A stretch of 64,000 bases of DNA from Comamonas piscis (GTDB lineage Bacteria > Pseudomonadota > Gammaproteobacteria > Burkholderiales > Burkholderiaceae_C). Positions 45,777 through 54,011 of the stretch are shown piece by piece. The stretch's first letter is position 1. Each line of letters begins with the position of its first letter. The DNA lies in contig NZ_CP058554.1 in NCBI RefSeq assembly GCF_014109725.1, positions 4,960,001 to 5,024,000 on the forward strand. The letters run 5' to 3'. Under the pieces are notes generated by a model. It saw nothing but the letters and a program-made list of their open reading frames with translations, had not been told where the DNA came from and did not search any database. A program made the translations under genes and the position numbers.

Positions 45777-46727
45777 TTAAACCAGCCAGGTCACCGCCGC
45801 AGAAAAGCTCACAAAGGCCAGCGCCGTGCTAACGAGGATGATGTGCGCAATGCGGCCGTTGTGCGCACCATAGCGGCCGGCCAGCAAGGTCACATTGCTG
45901 GCGCTCGGCAGCGCAGCGACCAAGGCCACCACCAAGAGCGCGAACCGGTCGATCGGCAGGCCGGCGGCGATGGCGGCATGGCCCAAACCCAGCACCAGGA
46001 GCGGATGCACAAAAAGTTTGACCAGTGCCAGCGGCACATAGCTGGCGGGGGCGGCGTACTCCTCCTCCACCATCTTGGATCGGGCCAGCACGGCACCCAC
46101 GGCAAACAGCGCCACCGGGGTGGCGGCACTGGCCAGCAGGCCAGCCGTCTGGTCCAGCGCCTGGGGCAAGCTCCACTCCATGTACGAGGCCAGCGCGCCC
46201 AGCAAGATAGCCCAGGGCATGGGATTGGTGACCACCCCCTTGAGCGCCTTGCGCAACGCCGCCCCGGCATTGCCTGCGGCCCCATCCATGCGCGACAGCG
46301 CCAGGCACAGCGAGGTGGTGAACACCATGTCCACCAGCATGGTGACGATGGCGGGGCCCGCCGCTGCATGGCCCAGCAGCGCCACCAACAGCGGCAAGCC
46401 CATGAACCCGGTGTTGGGGAAGGCCGTGACCAGCGCGCCGAAGGCGCTGTTGTTCCAGTCCCTGCCGCGCAGGTGCGAGGCCGCCACGCAGCCAGCCACC
46501 AGCAGCAACTGGCACAGCACATACAGCAGCAAGATCGGCAGGTTCATCAGCTGCGCAAAGGGCAGCGACGAGCCGGCTTTGAACAGCATGCAGGGGAGCG
46601 CGAAATACAGCACAAAGGCATTCACGCCCGCAATCGCCGGCAGCGGGAAAATGCCGCGCCGTGTGGCCACAAAGCCGCACAGAACCAGCGCAAAAAACGG
46701 AAAGGTGACTTGAAAGACGGACAGCAC
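45777..46727 (-). CDS. AEC family transporter
   Basis: A 316-residue inner-membrane protein with about ten hydrophobic segments of the auxin efflux carrier family, which includes malonate and other small-acid transporters. Motifs include FALPCMLFKAG, AFGALVTAFPNTGFMGLPLL near the first half, and ALPSASNVTLLAGRYG near the end. GTG 46727 is the best start; the 25 residues upstream in the longer frame are Pro/Gly-rich and unlike the family. Stop is 11 bp from the convergent priA stop. Substrate unknown. Confidence 0.87.
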   Translation of the reverse strand: MLSVFQVTFPFFALVLCGFVATRRGIFPLPAIAGVNAFVLYFALPCMLFKAGSSLPFAQLMNLPILLLYVLCQLLLVAGCVAASHLRGRDWNNSAFGALVTAFPNTGFMGLPLLVALLGHAAAGPAIVTMLVDMVFTTSLCLALSRMDGAAGNAGAALRKALKGVVTNPMPWAILLGALASYMEWSLPQALDQTAGLLASAATPVALFAVGAVLARSKMVEEEYAAPASYVPLALVKLFVHPLLVLGLGHAAIAAGLPIDRFALLVVALVAALPSASNVTLLAGRYGAHNGRIAHIILVSTALAFVSFSAAVTWLV

Positions 46728-46806
46728 GGCTCGATTGTGCCCAGAATGCGCCAGCGCGGATGTAGCGCGAGGGACCGGCAGCAAGCCGCCCGGTCCACCC
46801 AAAGAA

Positions 46807-46834
46807 AAGACCAGCCATGCGCATGGCCAGTCTT
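46807..46834 (-). terminator. Terminator of the roadblock/GTPase operon
   Basis: On the minus strand AAGAC-TG-GCCATGC / GCATGGC-TG-GTCTT forms a long stem with one internal TG/TG mismatch, followed by TTCTTT. It begins 55 bp after the last operon stop at 46890. Confidence 0.72.
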
Positions 46835-46889
46835 GCTAAGCCCGGGTCCAGCATAGCGCCGGATCGGAGCCTAAAACAACCTAAATCGC

Positions 46890-47249
46890 TTAGATCGTCA
46901 CCAATTTTTCGACTTCGGCGCATTTGCGCCGGGCCAGCGCCAGGTTGCTGCGCTGCTTGTCCAGAACCAGGTACAGGAACAGGCCTTCCTTCAAGGCCAC
47001 CGGGCGGATGATGTGGTACTGCGAGCCCAGGGTGATCAGGATGTCGTCGATGGAGTCTTGCAGACCCAGTGACTTCATCGTCTTGAGCTTGGCACGCACC
47101 ACCTCGGTATTGCCCGCAGCGGCCAGTTCCAGGTCCAGGCCGGATCCGGCACTGCCCAGCAGCATGCCGCTGCCACTGTCCACCAAGGCGGCGCACATTG
47201 CGCCATCAACCGTCAATAGTTGCGTCAACGTTTCTTGAACCGATGCCAT
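46890..47249 (-). CDS. Roadblock/LC7-like domain protein
   Basis: A 119-residue single-domain protein that looks like a roadblock/LC7 (MglB-like) subunit: LTVDGAMCAALVDSGSGMLL (first strands), a central helix DLELAAAGNTEVVRAKLKTM, and ILITLGSQYHIIRPVALKEG followed by FLYLVLDKQRSNLALARRK. Such proteins dimerise and act on small GTPases. ATG 47249 is set by GGGGGAG a few bases upstream. It is the last gene of the operon, 109 bp after the second roadblock gene; that gap holds a small hairpin. Confidence 0.75.
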   Translation of the reverse strand: MASVQETLTQLLTVDGAMCAALVDSGSGMLLGSAGSGLDLELAAAGNTEVVRAKLKTMKSLGLQDSIDDILITLGSQYHIIRPVALKEGLFLYLVLDKQRSNLALARRKCAEVEKLVTI

Positions 47250-47335
47250 CACACTCCCCCTTCGCACACTGGCGGTTTATCGTGACCGCCGCATGCAGCC
47301 AGTGCAGCGCATGCGCGGCTCTCTCACAGCAGGAT

Positions 47336-47351
47336 GCCGGCCACCGCCGGC
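47336..47351 (-). other. Hairpin between the two roadblock genes
   Basis: GCCGGC-CACC-GCCGGC, a 6-bp perfect stem with a 4-nt loop, lies 8 bp after the upstream roadblock stop and has no T tract. It could protect or pause the transcript between the two genes. Confidence 0.35.
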
Positions 47352-47358
47352 AGTGCCA

Positions 47359-47757
47359 TCAGACTTTATTCATTTCGGCGCCCACTTCGGCCGCCGCCCA
47401 CAGCACGCGGCCGAGGATCGCATTGGTATCGAGCACCATGCACAAAATGCAAGGAAACTCGGACGTCACCGACTGGAACACCACGACGCCGCTCTCGGTC
47501 TCGAAGGTCAGGCGCTTGCAGCCGGTGTGGTTGATCTCCCGACCCACCGCACGTGCCATGGCCATCAAGGAGCCCGCCATCGCCGACAGGCGGTTGAGCT
47601 GCAACTCGCTGTTCGTGCGCAAGGACGCAATTTCAAATCCATCGGGGGTGCTGAGCAAGGCAACGCGCACACCATCGACAGGACCAATAAGCTTATCAAG
47701 TGCCTGCTGGCCTGCCTTGACGACCTGGGCAGGGATCAGAGGTTGTGATGCAGTCAT
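47359..47757 (-). CDS. Roadblock/LC7 domain protein
   Basis: A 132-residue roadblock/LC7 protein: LIGPVDGVRVALLSTPDGFE (strand-turn-strand), ELQLNRLSAMAGSLMAMARAV (helix), LTFETESGVVVFQSV and ILCMVLDTNAILGRVLWAA. In MglB and in the Streptomyces Cvn modules this fold controls the partner GTPase. The start overlaps the GTPase stop by 4 nt (ATGA at 47754-47757), so the two are made together, probably in a complex. Confidence 0.85.
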   Translation of the reverse strand: MTASQPLIPAQVVKAGQQALDKLIGPVDGVRVALLSTPDGFEIASLRTNSELQLNRLSAMAGSLMAMARAVGREINHTGCKRLTFETESGVVVFQSVTSEFPCILCMVLDTNAILGRVLWAAAEVGAEMNKV

Positions 47758-48320
47758 GAATTCTCGCTTTGCAGAGACAGCATGGAAACTAGTACGCTCA
47801 TCGCATCCAGCAGCTGCCCACGGTCGCGCGGGTCCGCTTCCAGAATGGGAATCACCCCATGGCCAGCAGAATACACGCCTTGGGCGAATGTTTCAATTTG
47901 TTCTGTTGTTGCAGCGCGTGCGCTCAGCACCAGCGTGACAGGCGGCTGGGGCAGTTGCCGGATTTCATCGAGGATATGGTTGGTCTCAGCCAGACTGCCT
48001 GGCGTGTTCACATCGGTCATGATGAAAACGCCCATCGACACCGACAGCACCCACTGCCGCACAAAGCTGAAGCGCTCCTGGCCCGGGCAGCCGCAGATCT
48101 GCACGACATCACCGCCGCCCAGATCGATCTCGCCGAACTCGGTACCCACCGTGGTGAGCTCCTTGCTGTGGGCCGCCAGATCCAGGTTACGGACATCGGA
48201 GCTGGACATCAGCGAGCCGCAGAGCGAACGCACGGCCGTCGTCTTGCCAATACCCATTGGCCCACACAGCGCTATGCGTGGCATCTTGTGCGGCCCTGCT
48301 CCGCCTGATTCTTGGTTCAT
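47754..48320 (-). CDS. Small Ras-like GTPase (MglA/CvnD-type)
   Basis: A 188-residue G-domain protein. P-loop CGPMGIGKTT lies at residues 19-28, a G2-type Thr in TTVGTEFGEIDL at 56-67, and G3 in CGCPGQERF at 76-84, where the Asp of the usual DxxGQ is replaced but G-Q-E-R-F is kept, as in bacterial CvnD-type GTPases. The G4 NKxD is missing; VLSARAATTE occupies that place, so guanine specificity is uncertain. It is translationally coupled on both sides (ATGA overlaps at 48317-48320 and 47754-47757). Role is not known; family relatives are switches for polarity or signalling. Confidence 0.85.
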   Translation of the reverse strand: MNQESGGAGPHKMPRIALCGPMGIGKTTAVRSLCGSLMSSSDVRNLDLAAHSKELTTVGTEFGEIDLGGGDVVQICGCPGQERFSFVRQWVLSVSMGVFIMTDVNTPGSLAETNHILDEIRQLPQPPVTLVLSARAATTEQIETFAQGVYSAGHGVIPILEADPRDRGQLLDAMSVLVSMLSLQSENS

Positions 48321-49021
48321 CCCGGCTTACCTCCCCCTCGTATCCATCGGCCTAAACGGCTAAGCAAACCTTTGGAGTGTAGCGGCTCGCGAGGATGGGA
48401 AGGGGAAGAAGCGGCAGGAATTGCTGGCTGGGCGACGCCGCGCAGCACGCCACGGCGGCCCAGCTCTACCAGGAGGCCACGCGCCATCATGTTGTCCAAC
48501 CCGCTGTGCAGGCAGAGCTGGGCGATGGACACCGGCTCACGCGAGAGCAGCGCCAGCGCACGGATGCAGGCGCCGGTATTGAAGGGTGCACCCACCGACA
48601 CCCAGGACTTGAGCTGGTAGCGGAACTCCTGGCGGGCCGAGGGCGCAGGCTCGGCAGCGGCCTGCTCCGAGGCATGGCGGATGACCTTATTGCGCGCATC
48701 CCAGTCGAGCAGAAAGACCGCTGCGCGGTCGAACATGTCGATCAAGTCGCTCAGGGTGTAGTCCACCTCCAGGCGGCCCACCCAGGTCGCGCTATCGAGC
48801 ATCGCGGTTCTCACCTGCCCGATGCAGACGACACAGGGCGCCTTGCCCAGCGAGGAGATGGCGTCGGCCATGCCCTGGTCCAGCACAATCAGCTGGGCAC
48901 GGTCGCGCGGCACTTCCTTCCAGGGAAGCACCGATTTGCGTGACGCCACGCCATACAGCTGCACAAAGCGGTGGCGGCTGCTGGGGGTCAGCAATTCTGC
49001 GGAAATACCGGCGGTCTGCAT
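48317..49021 (-). CDS. Unknown protein heading the roadblock/GTPase operon
   Basis: A 234-residue cytoplasmic protein I do not recognise. The first 115 residues look like an alpha/beta domain (AQLIVLDQGMADAISSLG, APCVVCIGQVRTAML, YTLSDLIDMFDRAAVFLLDW). Residues about 155-200 look like a winged helix (CIRALALLSREPVSIAQLCL then LDNMMARGLLVELGRRGVLR), similar in pattern to the DUF742 proteins next to CvnD GTPases in actinomycetes. The tail is Pro/Ser/Arg-rich. It overlaps the GTPase start by 4 nt and is the first gene of the operon. Function not assigned. Confidence 0.7.
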   Translation of the reverse strand: MQTAGISAELLTPSSRHRFVQLYGVASRKSVLPWKEVPRDRAQLIVLDQGMADAISSLGKAPCVVCIGQVRTAMLDSATWVGRLEVDYTLSDLIDMFDRAAVFLLDWDARNKVIRHASEQAAAEPAPSARQEFRYQLKSWVSVGAPFNTGACIRALALLSREPVSIAQLCLHSGLDNMMARGLLVELGRRGVLRGVAQPAIPAASSPSHPREPLHSKGLLSRLGRWIRGGGKPG

Positions 49022-49293
49022 GGCGCTTGTTTCAGACTTTTATTGGCTTAATTAATAGGGTTTGCCACTTGGCCGCAGCAATGCTATCGGCATTCTAAAA
49101 GCTTGCTCACCAGACGCAAGCATTTCCCCGGTGGTTTTACCATCTGCTCTACATTCATTGACAATTCCAAGTTATCTGTGGTTTTTTGTGTAAGCAAACA
49201 TGTAAAAACCAATGTCCTGAATCTGCAGCCGCGCGCCATTGCGGCTATTCTTCAGCGCTTTCCTCGTTGATCTGCAAAGGTTCTCTCGCCACC

Positions 49294-51372
49294 ATGGCCG
49301 CTGGTCTCAATCTCGCCCAACTACAAGCCGTGCATTACACCCAAGGCCCTTGCCTGGTGCTGGCCGGCGCCGGATCAGGCAAGACCCGGGTGATCACCCA
49401 CAAGATCGCGCGCCTGATCGAGACCGGCATGGCGCCGCGCAAGATTGCCGCCATCACCTTCACCAACAAGGCGGCGGCGGAGATGCGCGAGCGTGCCAAG
49501 AGCCTGATTGGCCGCCAGGCCAAGGATGTACTGGTCTGCACCTTCCACGCGCTGGGCGTCAAGATGGTGCGCGAGGACGGCCATGTGCTGGGCCTCAAGC
49601 CGCAGTTCAGCATTCTCGACAGCGATGATGTGGTGGGCATCATCAAGGATGCAGCCGGCGGCACTGCCGATGTGGCCACCGCCCGCCAGTGGCAGTGGAC
49701 CATCAGCAAGTGGAAGAACATGGGCCTCGATTACAAAGAGGCGCTGGCCCTGGCTGCGGATGACAACGAACGCGCCATTGCCGTCATCATGCAGCGCTAT
49801 GAAGAGCGGCTGACCGCTTACCAGAGCGTGGACTTTGACGACCTGATCGGCATGCCGCTGCGCCTGCTGCGCGACCACGCCGAGGTGCGCGCCAAATGGC
49901 AGGCCCACCTCGGCCATGTGCTGGTCGACGAATACCAGGACACCAATGCCACCCAGTACGAGCTGCTCAAGCTGCTGGTGGGCGAGCGCGGCCACCTCAC
50001 CGCCGTGGGCGATGACGACCAGAGCATCTACGGCTGGCGCGGTGCCACCCTGGACAACCTCAAGAAGCTGCCGGTCGACTACCCCCAGCTCAAGGTCATC
50101 AAGCTGGAGCAGAACTACCGCTCGACCAGCGCCATCCTGCGCGCGGCCAACAATGTGATCCAGCCCAACCCCAAGCTGTTTCCCAAGACCTTGTTCTCCG
50201 AGCTGGGCGAAGGCGAGCCGGTGCGCATTGTCGATTGCGACTCCGAAGAGCATGAGGCCGAACGCGCCGTCGCACGCATCCTGGGCCTGCGCGCTGGCGC
50301 CAACCCGCCGCCGGACTGGAAGAACTTCGCCATCCTCTACCGTGCCAACCACCAGGCCAAGCCTTTTGAGAAGGCCTTGCGCAAGGCCAATGTGCCTTAC
50401 AAGGTCTCGGGGGGTACCAGCTTTTTTGACCGCGCCGAAATCCGCGATCTCTGCGCCTGGTTCCGGCTGTGGATCAACAACGACGACGACCCGGCATTTC
50501 TGCGCGCCATCACCAACCCTAAGCGCGGCATCGGCCACACCACCTTGGGCCGCCTGGGGGAGTTCTCCAAATCCCACCGCTGCAGCATGTTTGGCGCCTT
50601 GTTCAATTCCATGCTGGAAGACGCCATGCCGGCCAAGGGACGCGAGAGCTTGCTGGAGTTTGGCCGCTATATCAACGACCTGGAATACCGCGCCCGGCAG
50701 ACCCGGGGCGCCGAAGAATCGCTGGCCTTCTTGCTCGACTGGCTCAAGGAAATCGGCTACGAGCAGCACCTGCACGATGCCGAAGACAGCGAAAAAGTGG
50801 CCGCCGCCCGCTGGACCAATGTGCTGGAGTTCTGCGACTGGATGGCCCAGCGTGCCGGCGGCAAGACCACGACCAGCGCCGACACCACGACGGTGAGCGA
50901 GGCCAAGAGCCTGCTTGAAGTCTCACAGACCATCGCCCTGCTCTCCACCATCAGCGAGCGCGAGAAAGAGCAGGACATGGTCATCCTGTCCACCTTGCAT
51001 GCCAGCAAGGGCCTGGAATGGCCGCATGTGACGCTGATCGGCGTCAACGAAGGCTTGCTGCCCTTCAAGCTGGACGACGACGATGGCCGCCAGCAAAAAG
51101 TCAGCGACGACACCGCCCAGCGGCTGCAGGAAGAGCGCCGTCTGATGTATGTCGGTATCACACGCGCCCAGCGCTCCTTGGCCGTGAGCTGGACCAAGCG
51201 CCGCAAAAAAGGCCGCGAACTGGTAGCGGCTATGCCCAGCCGCTTTATCGCCGAGATGGGGCTGGACAACAGCACCGCCCGCGAAGACCCGCGCGAGAAG
51301 CTGCGCCAACTGCGCGAAGAGTTTGCGCGCAAGGCCCAGAGCAGCGCCGCCGCCAGCCCCGATGCCCCTTGA
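49294..51372 (+). CDS. rep: ATP-dependent DNA helicase Rep/UvrD family
   Basis: A 692-residue SF1A helicase, closest in pattern to Rep. Walker A AGAGSGKT at 24-31, motif Ia ITFTNKAAAEMRER, motif II LVDEYQDTNATQ, motif III GDDDQSIYGWRGA, motif IV LEQNYRST, motif V TLHASKGLEW and motif VI EERRLMYVGITRAQ are all intact. Rep removes proteins ahead of forks and works with PriC/DnaB. ATG 49294 (MAAGLNLAQLQAV) is chosen because the conserved N-terminus starts there; an ORF extension to 49186 lacks family features. TTGACA at 49158 could be part of its promoter, but no good -10 box follows. Confidence 0.92.
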   Translation: MAAGLNLAQLQAVHYTQGPCLVLAGAGSGKTRVITHKIARLIETGMAPRKIAAITFTNKAAAEMRERAKSLIGRQAKDVLVCTFHALGVKMVREDGHVLGLKPQFSILDSDDVVGIIKDAAGGTADVATARQWQWTISKWKNMGLDYKEALALAADDNERAIAVIMQRYEERLTAYQSVDFDDLIGMPLRLLRDHAEVRAKWQAHLGHVLVDEYQDTNATQYELLKLLVGERGHLTAVGDDDQSIYGWRGATLDNLKKLPVDYPQLKVIKLEQNYRSTSAILRAANNVIQPNPKLFPKTLFSELGEGEPVRIVDCDSEEHEAERAVARILGLRAGANPPPDWKNFAILYRANHQAKPFEKALRKANVPYKVSGGTSFFDRAEIRDLCAWFRLWINNDDDPAFLRAITNPKRGIGHTTLGRLGEFSKSHRCSMFGALFNSMLEDAMPAKGRESLLEFGRYINDLEYRARQTRGAEESLAFLLDWLKEIGYEQHLHDAEDSEKVAAARWTNVLEFCDWMAQRAGGKTTTSADTTTVSEAKSLLEVSQTIALLSTISEREKEQDMVILSTLHASKGLEWPHVTLIGVNEGLLPFKLDDDDGRQQKVSDDTAQRLQEERRLMYVGITRAQRSLAVSWTKRRKKGRELVAAMPSRFIAEMGLDNSTAREDPREKLRQLREEFARKAQSSAAASPDAP

Positions 51373-51378
51373 ATACCC

Positions 51379-51807
51379 ATGACCAAGACCCTGATCCTGA
51401 CCGCCTTTTGCGCTGCAATGACCAGCGCCTGCACCACAACCCCTGCCCCACGCCCCGCCTGCCCCACGGCGCTGCAAATGGAGCAGCCCGAGCTGCTCGG
51501 CCGCTGGCAAGCGGATCTGCCGGGTCTGCCCGGCCCTGTCAGCCTGCAGCTGGGCCCGCACCCTGAATGGAATGGCACCGTCAAAGGCCAGATCCAGCGG
51601 CCCGGCGGCAGCGCCATCGTGGTCGGTGATGTGGACAAGGGCAAGCTGACGATGGAAGAGTCGGCCGACGGCAAAAAAGTCTCGGGCACCTGGCTGGGTG
51701 AGGTGGTCGACGGCAGCTGCGGCCGCGAGATCCGGGGCGAATGGTTGGATGCGAACGACAACAGCCACGCCTTCGTCATGCGCAAGCCACCGAAAACCGC
51801 AGAATAA
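51379..51807 (+). CDS. Small hypothetical lipoprotein
   Basis: A 142-residue protein with signal and lipobox MTSAC (Cys near residue 18), then a compact domain beginning LLGRWQADLPGLPGPVSLQL with a GXW pattern and a second GTWLGEV, suggesting a small beta barrel. Six bases separate it from rep upstream. The family is not recognised; location in the periplasm or at the outer membrane is inferred from the lipobox. Confidence 0.72.
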   Translation: MTKTLILTAFCAAMTSACTTTPAPRPACPTALQMEQPELLGRWQADLPGLPGPVSLQLGPHPEWNGTVKGQIQRPGGSAIVVGDVDKGKLTMEESADGKKVSGTWLGEVVDGSCGREIRGEWLDANDNSHAFVMRKPPKTAE

Positions 51808-51867
51808 ACGCAATAATATGTTTCCGCGCCGCCATCCCAGCCACGCGTCCTACCTCCCTCCTCGACC

Positions 51868-53061
51868 ATGACAACAACGAAATTCCTGCGCTCGCCAGCC
51901 CCTCTGGCGGCGAGCCTGCTGATGGCCGGCCTGCCGCTCGGCGGCTTTGCGCAAACGCCGGCAGTGGCCAGCGGCTCGGTAGCACCTTCCAACGTGTGGC
52001 AGCAATGCACGGCGCTGAGCGATGGCCCCGCCCGCCTGGCCTGCTTTGACCAATGGGCGCAGCGGCAGTCGCAGCAGCCCCTGGTCAGCCAGCAGGCGCA
52101 GCCTGCCACCACACCGCCCGCCTCGGCCAATGTCATGCAGGGCCTGACGCCACCGGCCGGCGCGCTGGCCGCAGCCGACCTGCCTGCCCCCATTGGCGGC
52201 TGCCGCGATGATGGCTACACCGAAATGTCTCGTTTCTGGGAGCTGGAAGCCGGCACCGACTGCGGCACCTTCAGCTTCCGTGGCTACCGGCCACTGTCGG
52301 TATCGGTCGCCGTGGGCGACAAGGTCAACCGCCAGCCCAGCTCGCTCAACCCCGTCAACTCGGCCACCACCGAGACCGATTACCAAAAGCAGGAAATGCG
52401 CATCCAGCTGTCGGTGCGTACCAAGCTGGCGCAAAACCTGTTGACCGATCCGAATGGCAAACTGCGGGATTCGCTGTGGATCGGCTACACCGGCCTGTCC
52501 TACTGGCAGGTGTTCAACTCGGACCTGTCGCGCCCTTTCCGCACGACTGACCACCAGCCTGAGATCTTCTACATCTACCCCACTACCGCCCAGCTGCCCT
52601 TTGGCTGGCGTTGGCGCTACAGCGGCATTGGCCTGGAGCACCAGTCCAATGGCCAGAGCGATCCGCTGTCGCGCAGCTGGAACCGAACCTACCTGATGAC
52701 CGGTTTCGAGCTGGACAACCGCTGGCAGCTGCAGGCCAAGATCTGGCACCGCATCAAGGAAAGCGCGGAAGACGACAACAACCCCAACATCCAGAACTAC
52801 ATCGGCCGCAGCGAGCTGAAACTGGGCTGGAACGTCAACCAACGCAACTGGATGGGTGTGACCGCGCGCGGCTCACTCAACGGCCATGGCAAGGGCTCTG
52901 GCCGTGTCGAATGGATGCACACCCTGGGCGAAGGCTGGATGGGCGGCAAGAGCAATCTGCGCCTGCATGCCCAGGTCTTCCACGGCTATGGCGACAGCCT
53001 GATCGACTACAACTACAAGCGCACCGTGTTCTCGCTGGGCTTTAGCCTGCTGGACTTCTAA
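51868..53061 (+). CDS. pldA: Outer-membrane phospholipase A
   Basis: PldA (OMPLA) hydrolyses phospholipids that reach the outer leaflet. The 397-residue precursor has a signal peptide (cleavage near FAQT, 30), an N-terminal extension of about 80 residues with the motif QQCTALSDGPARLACFDQWA, and a C-terminal barrel ending in Phe. The catalytic triad matches E. coli: His258, Ser260 and Asn272 in EHQSNGQSDPLSRSWNR. The Ca-site region is nearby. It is longer than E. coli PldA because of the extension. Sits 60 bp after the lipoprotein gene. Confidence 0.94.
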   Translation: MTTTKFLRSPAPLAASLLMAGLPLGGFAQTPAVASGSVAPSNVWQQCTALSDGPARLACFDQWAQRQSQQPLVSQQAQPATTPPASANVMQGLTPPAGALAAADLPAPIGGCRDDGYTEMSRFWELEAGTDCGTFSFRGYRPLSVSVAVGDKVNRQPSSLNPVNSATTETDYQKQEMRIQLSVRTKLAQNLLTDPNGKLRDSLWIGYTGLSYWQVFNSDLSRPFRTTDHQPEIFYIYPTTAQLPFGWRWRYSGIGLEHQSNGQSDPLSRSWNRTYLMTGFELDNRWQLQAKIWHRIKESAEDDNNPNIQNYIGRSELKLGWNVNQRNWMGVTARGSLNGHGKGSGRVEWMHTLGEGWMGGKSNLRLHAQVFHGYGDSLIDYNYKRTVFSLGFSLLDF

Positions 53062-53077
53062 GAGTCTGCTGAAAGCA

Positions 53078-53104
53078 AAGAACGTCTGCCAGGCAGACGT
53101 TCTT
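53078..53104. terminator. Perfect inverted repeat between convergent genes
   Basis: AAGAACGTCTGCC and its exact reverse complement are separated by one base, giving a long hairpin between pldA (stop 53061) and the alpha/beta hydrolase (stop 53115). The minus-strand side is followed by TTGCTTTC. Likely a shared transcription terminator. Confidence 0.75.
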
Positions 53105-53114
53105 GACGAAGGTT

Positions 53115-54011
53115 TTAGGCAGACAGCCGCTGCAATCGCTGGCACAGATCCGACTGCGGATCTTCCAGCCCATGCAGCACCGAGAAATGGTCACAGCCGG
53201 GCAGCGCCGCCTGCTCCGCCTCATTGCCTGCTGCCTTCCAAGCGCCGTGCATCAGCAGCGACTGGCGCTCAAACTCCGTTTGTTCGCGCGCTCCCCAGAC
53301 CAGGTGCATAGGGGTGGCGCAGCGCCTGGCCGCAAACGCTGGCGAGTTGCGGGAAATCAGCCCCTCATCGAGCTGGATCATCGGCTGCAAATAGCTGTAG
53401 CGCAGCGGCGCCAGATCGTAGATTCCGCTGACCAGCAATGCGCCGCGCAGGGGATCATCGGGCAGACCATAGTCGCGGGCCCAGGGTGTTTCCAGGCACA
53501 TCGCACCCAGCTGACCGCCGGCAGAATGCCCGCCCACCACCACCCGCGCCGGGTCGCCGCCGTAGGCGCCGATATGGCGCAGCACCCAAGCCAGGCTGGC
53601 ACGGCACTGGCGCACGATCTCGTCGATGCTGACCTGCGGACACAGCGCATAGTTCACCACCACGGTGCAAAAGCCCAGCGCCTGCGGGCCCAGTGCCACG
53701 CAGCTGAATTCCTTGGAGGTGTTCGCCCGCCAGTAGCCGCCATGCAGAAACACAAACACTGGCGCGGGCGCAGCGCCCGCAGCAGGGAAGATATCCAAGG
53801 TCTCTGCCAAGGTCGGGCCAAACGGCACATCGAGCACGCAACGCAGCTGCGCACGTGCCTGGGCGCTGCGGTCGGCAAAATGCTGGCGGGCGGCAGCTGG
53901 GTCGGCCACCGGCCGCAAGGTGTCGTACTGCGCATCGATCTGCGCCTGCGATGCAAAATCGCGGTACAGCCTGGGTGGCGTGCTGGCAGCCATGCTTGGA
54001 TCAGCCGGCAT
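53115..54011 (-). CDS. Alpha/beta hydrolase, kynurenine-formamidase-like
   Basis: A 298-residue serine hydrolase with oxyanion motif HGGYW at 90-94 and nucleophile elbow GHSAGG at 161-166 (Ser163), followed by LVSGIYDLAPL and a late His in LPGCDHFSVL. The HGGYW/GHSAGG pattern is typical of kynurenine formamidase-like and esterase family members. It is last in the catabolic operon and overlaps the RidA gene by 11 nt. A formyl or ester bond on an aromatic substrate is a plausible target; this is inference. Confidence 0.85.
   Translation of the reverse strand: MPADPSMAASTPPRLYRDFASQAQIDAQYDTLRPVADPAAARQHFADRSAQARAQLRCVLDVPFGPTLAETLDIFPAAGAAPAPVFVFLHGGYWRANTSKEFSCVALGPQALGFCTVVVNYALCPQVSIDEIVRQCRASLAWVLRHIGAYGGDPARVVVGGHSAGGQLGAMCLETPWARDYGLPDDPLRGALLVSGIYDLAPLRYSYLQPMIQLDEGLISRNSPAFAARRCATPMHLVWGAREQTEFERQSLLMHGAWKAAGNEAEQAALPGCDHFSVLHGLEDPQSDLCQRLQRLSA

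Noticed and set aside
49101..49121. GCTTGC...GCAAGC inverted repeat upstream of rep
   Set aside because: Six-bp arms with a 9-bp loop and no T tract; could be chance. TTGACA at 49158 lacks a fitting -10 box, so no promoter is called.
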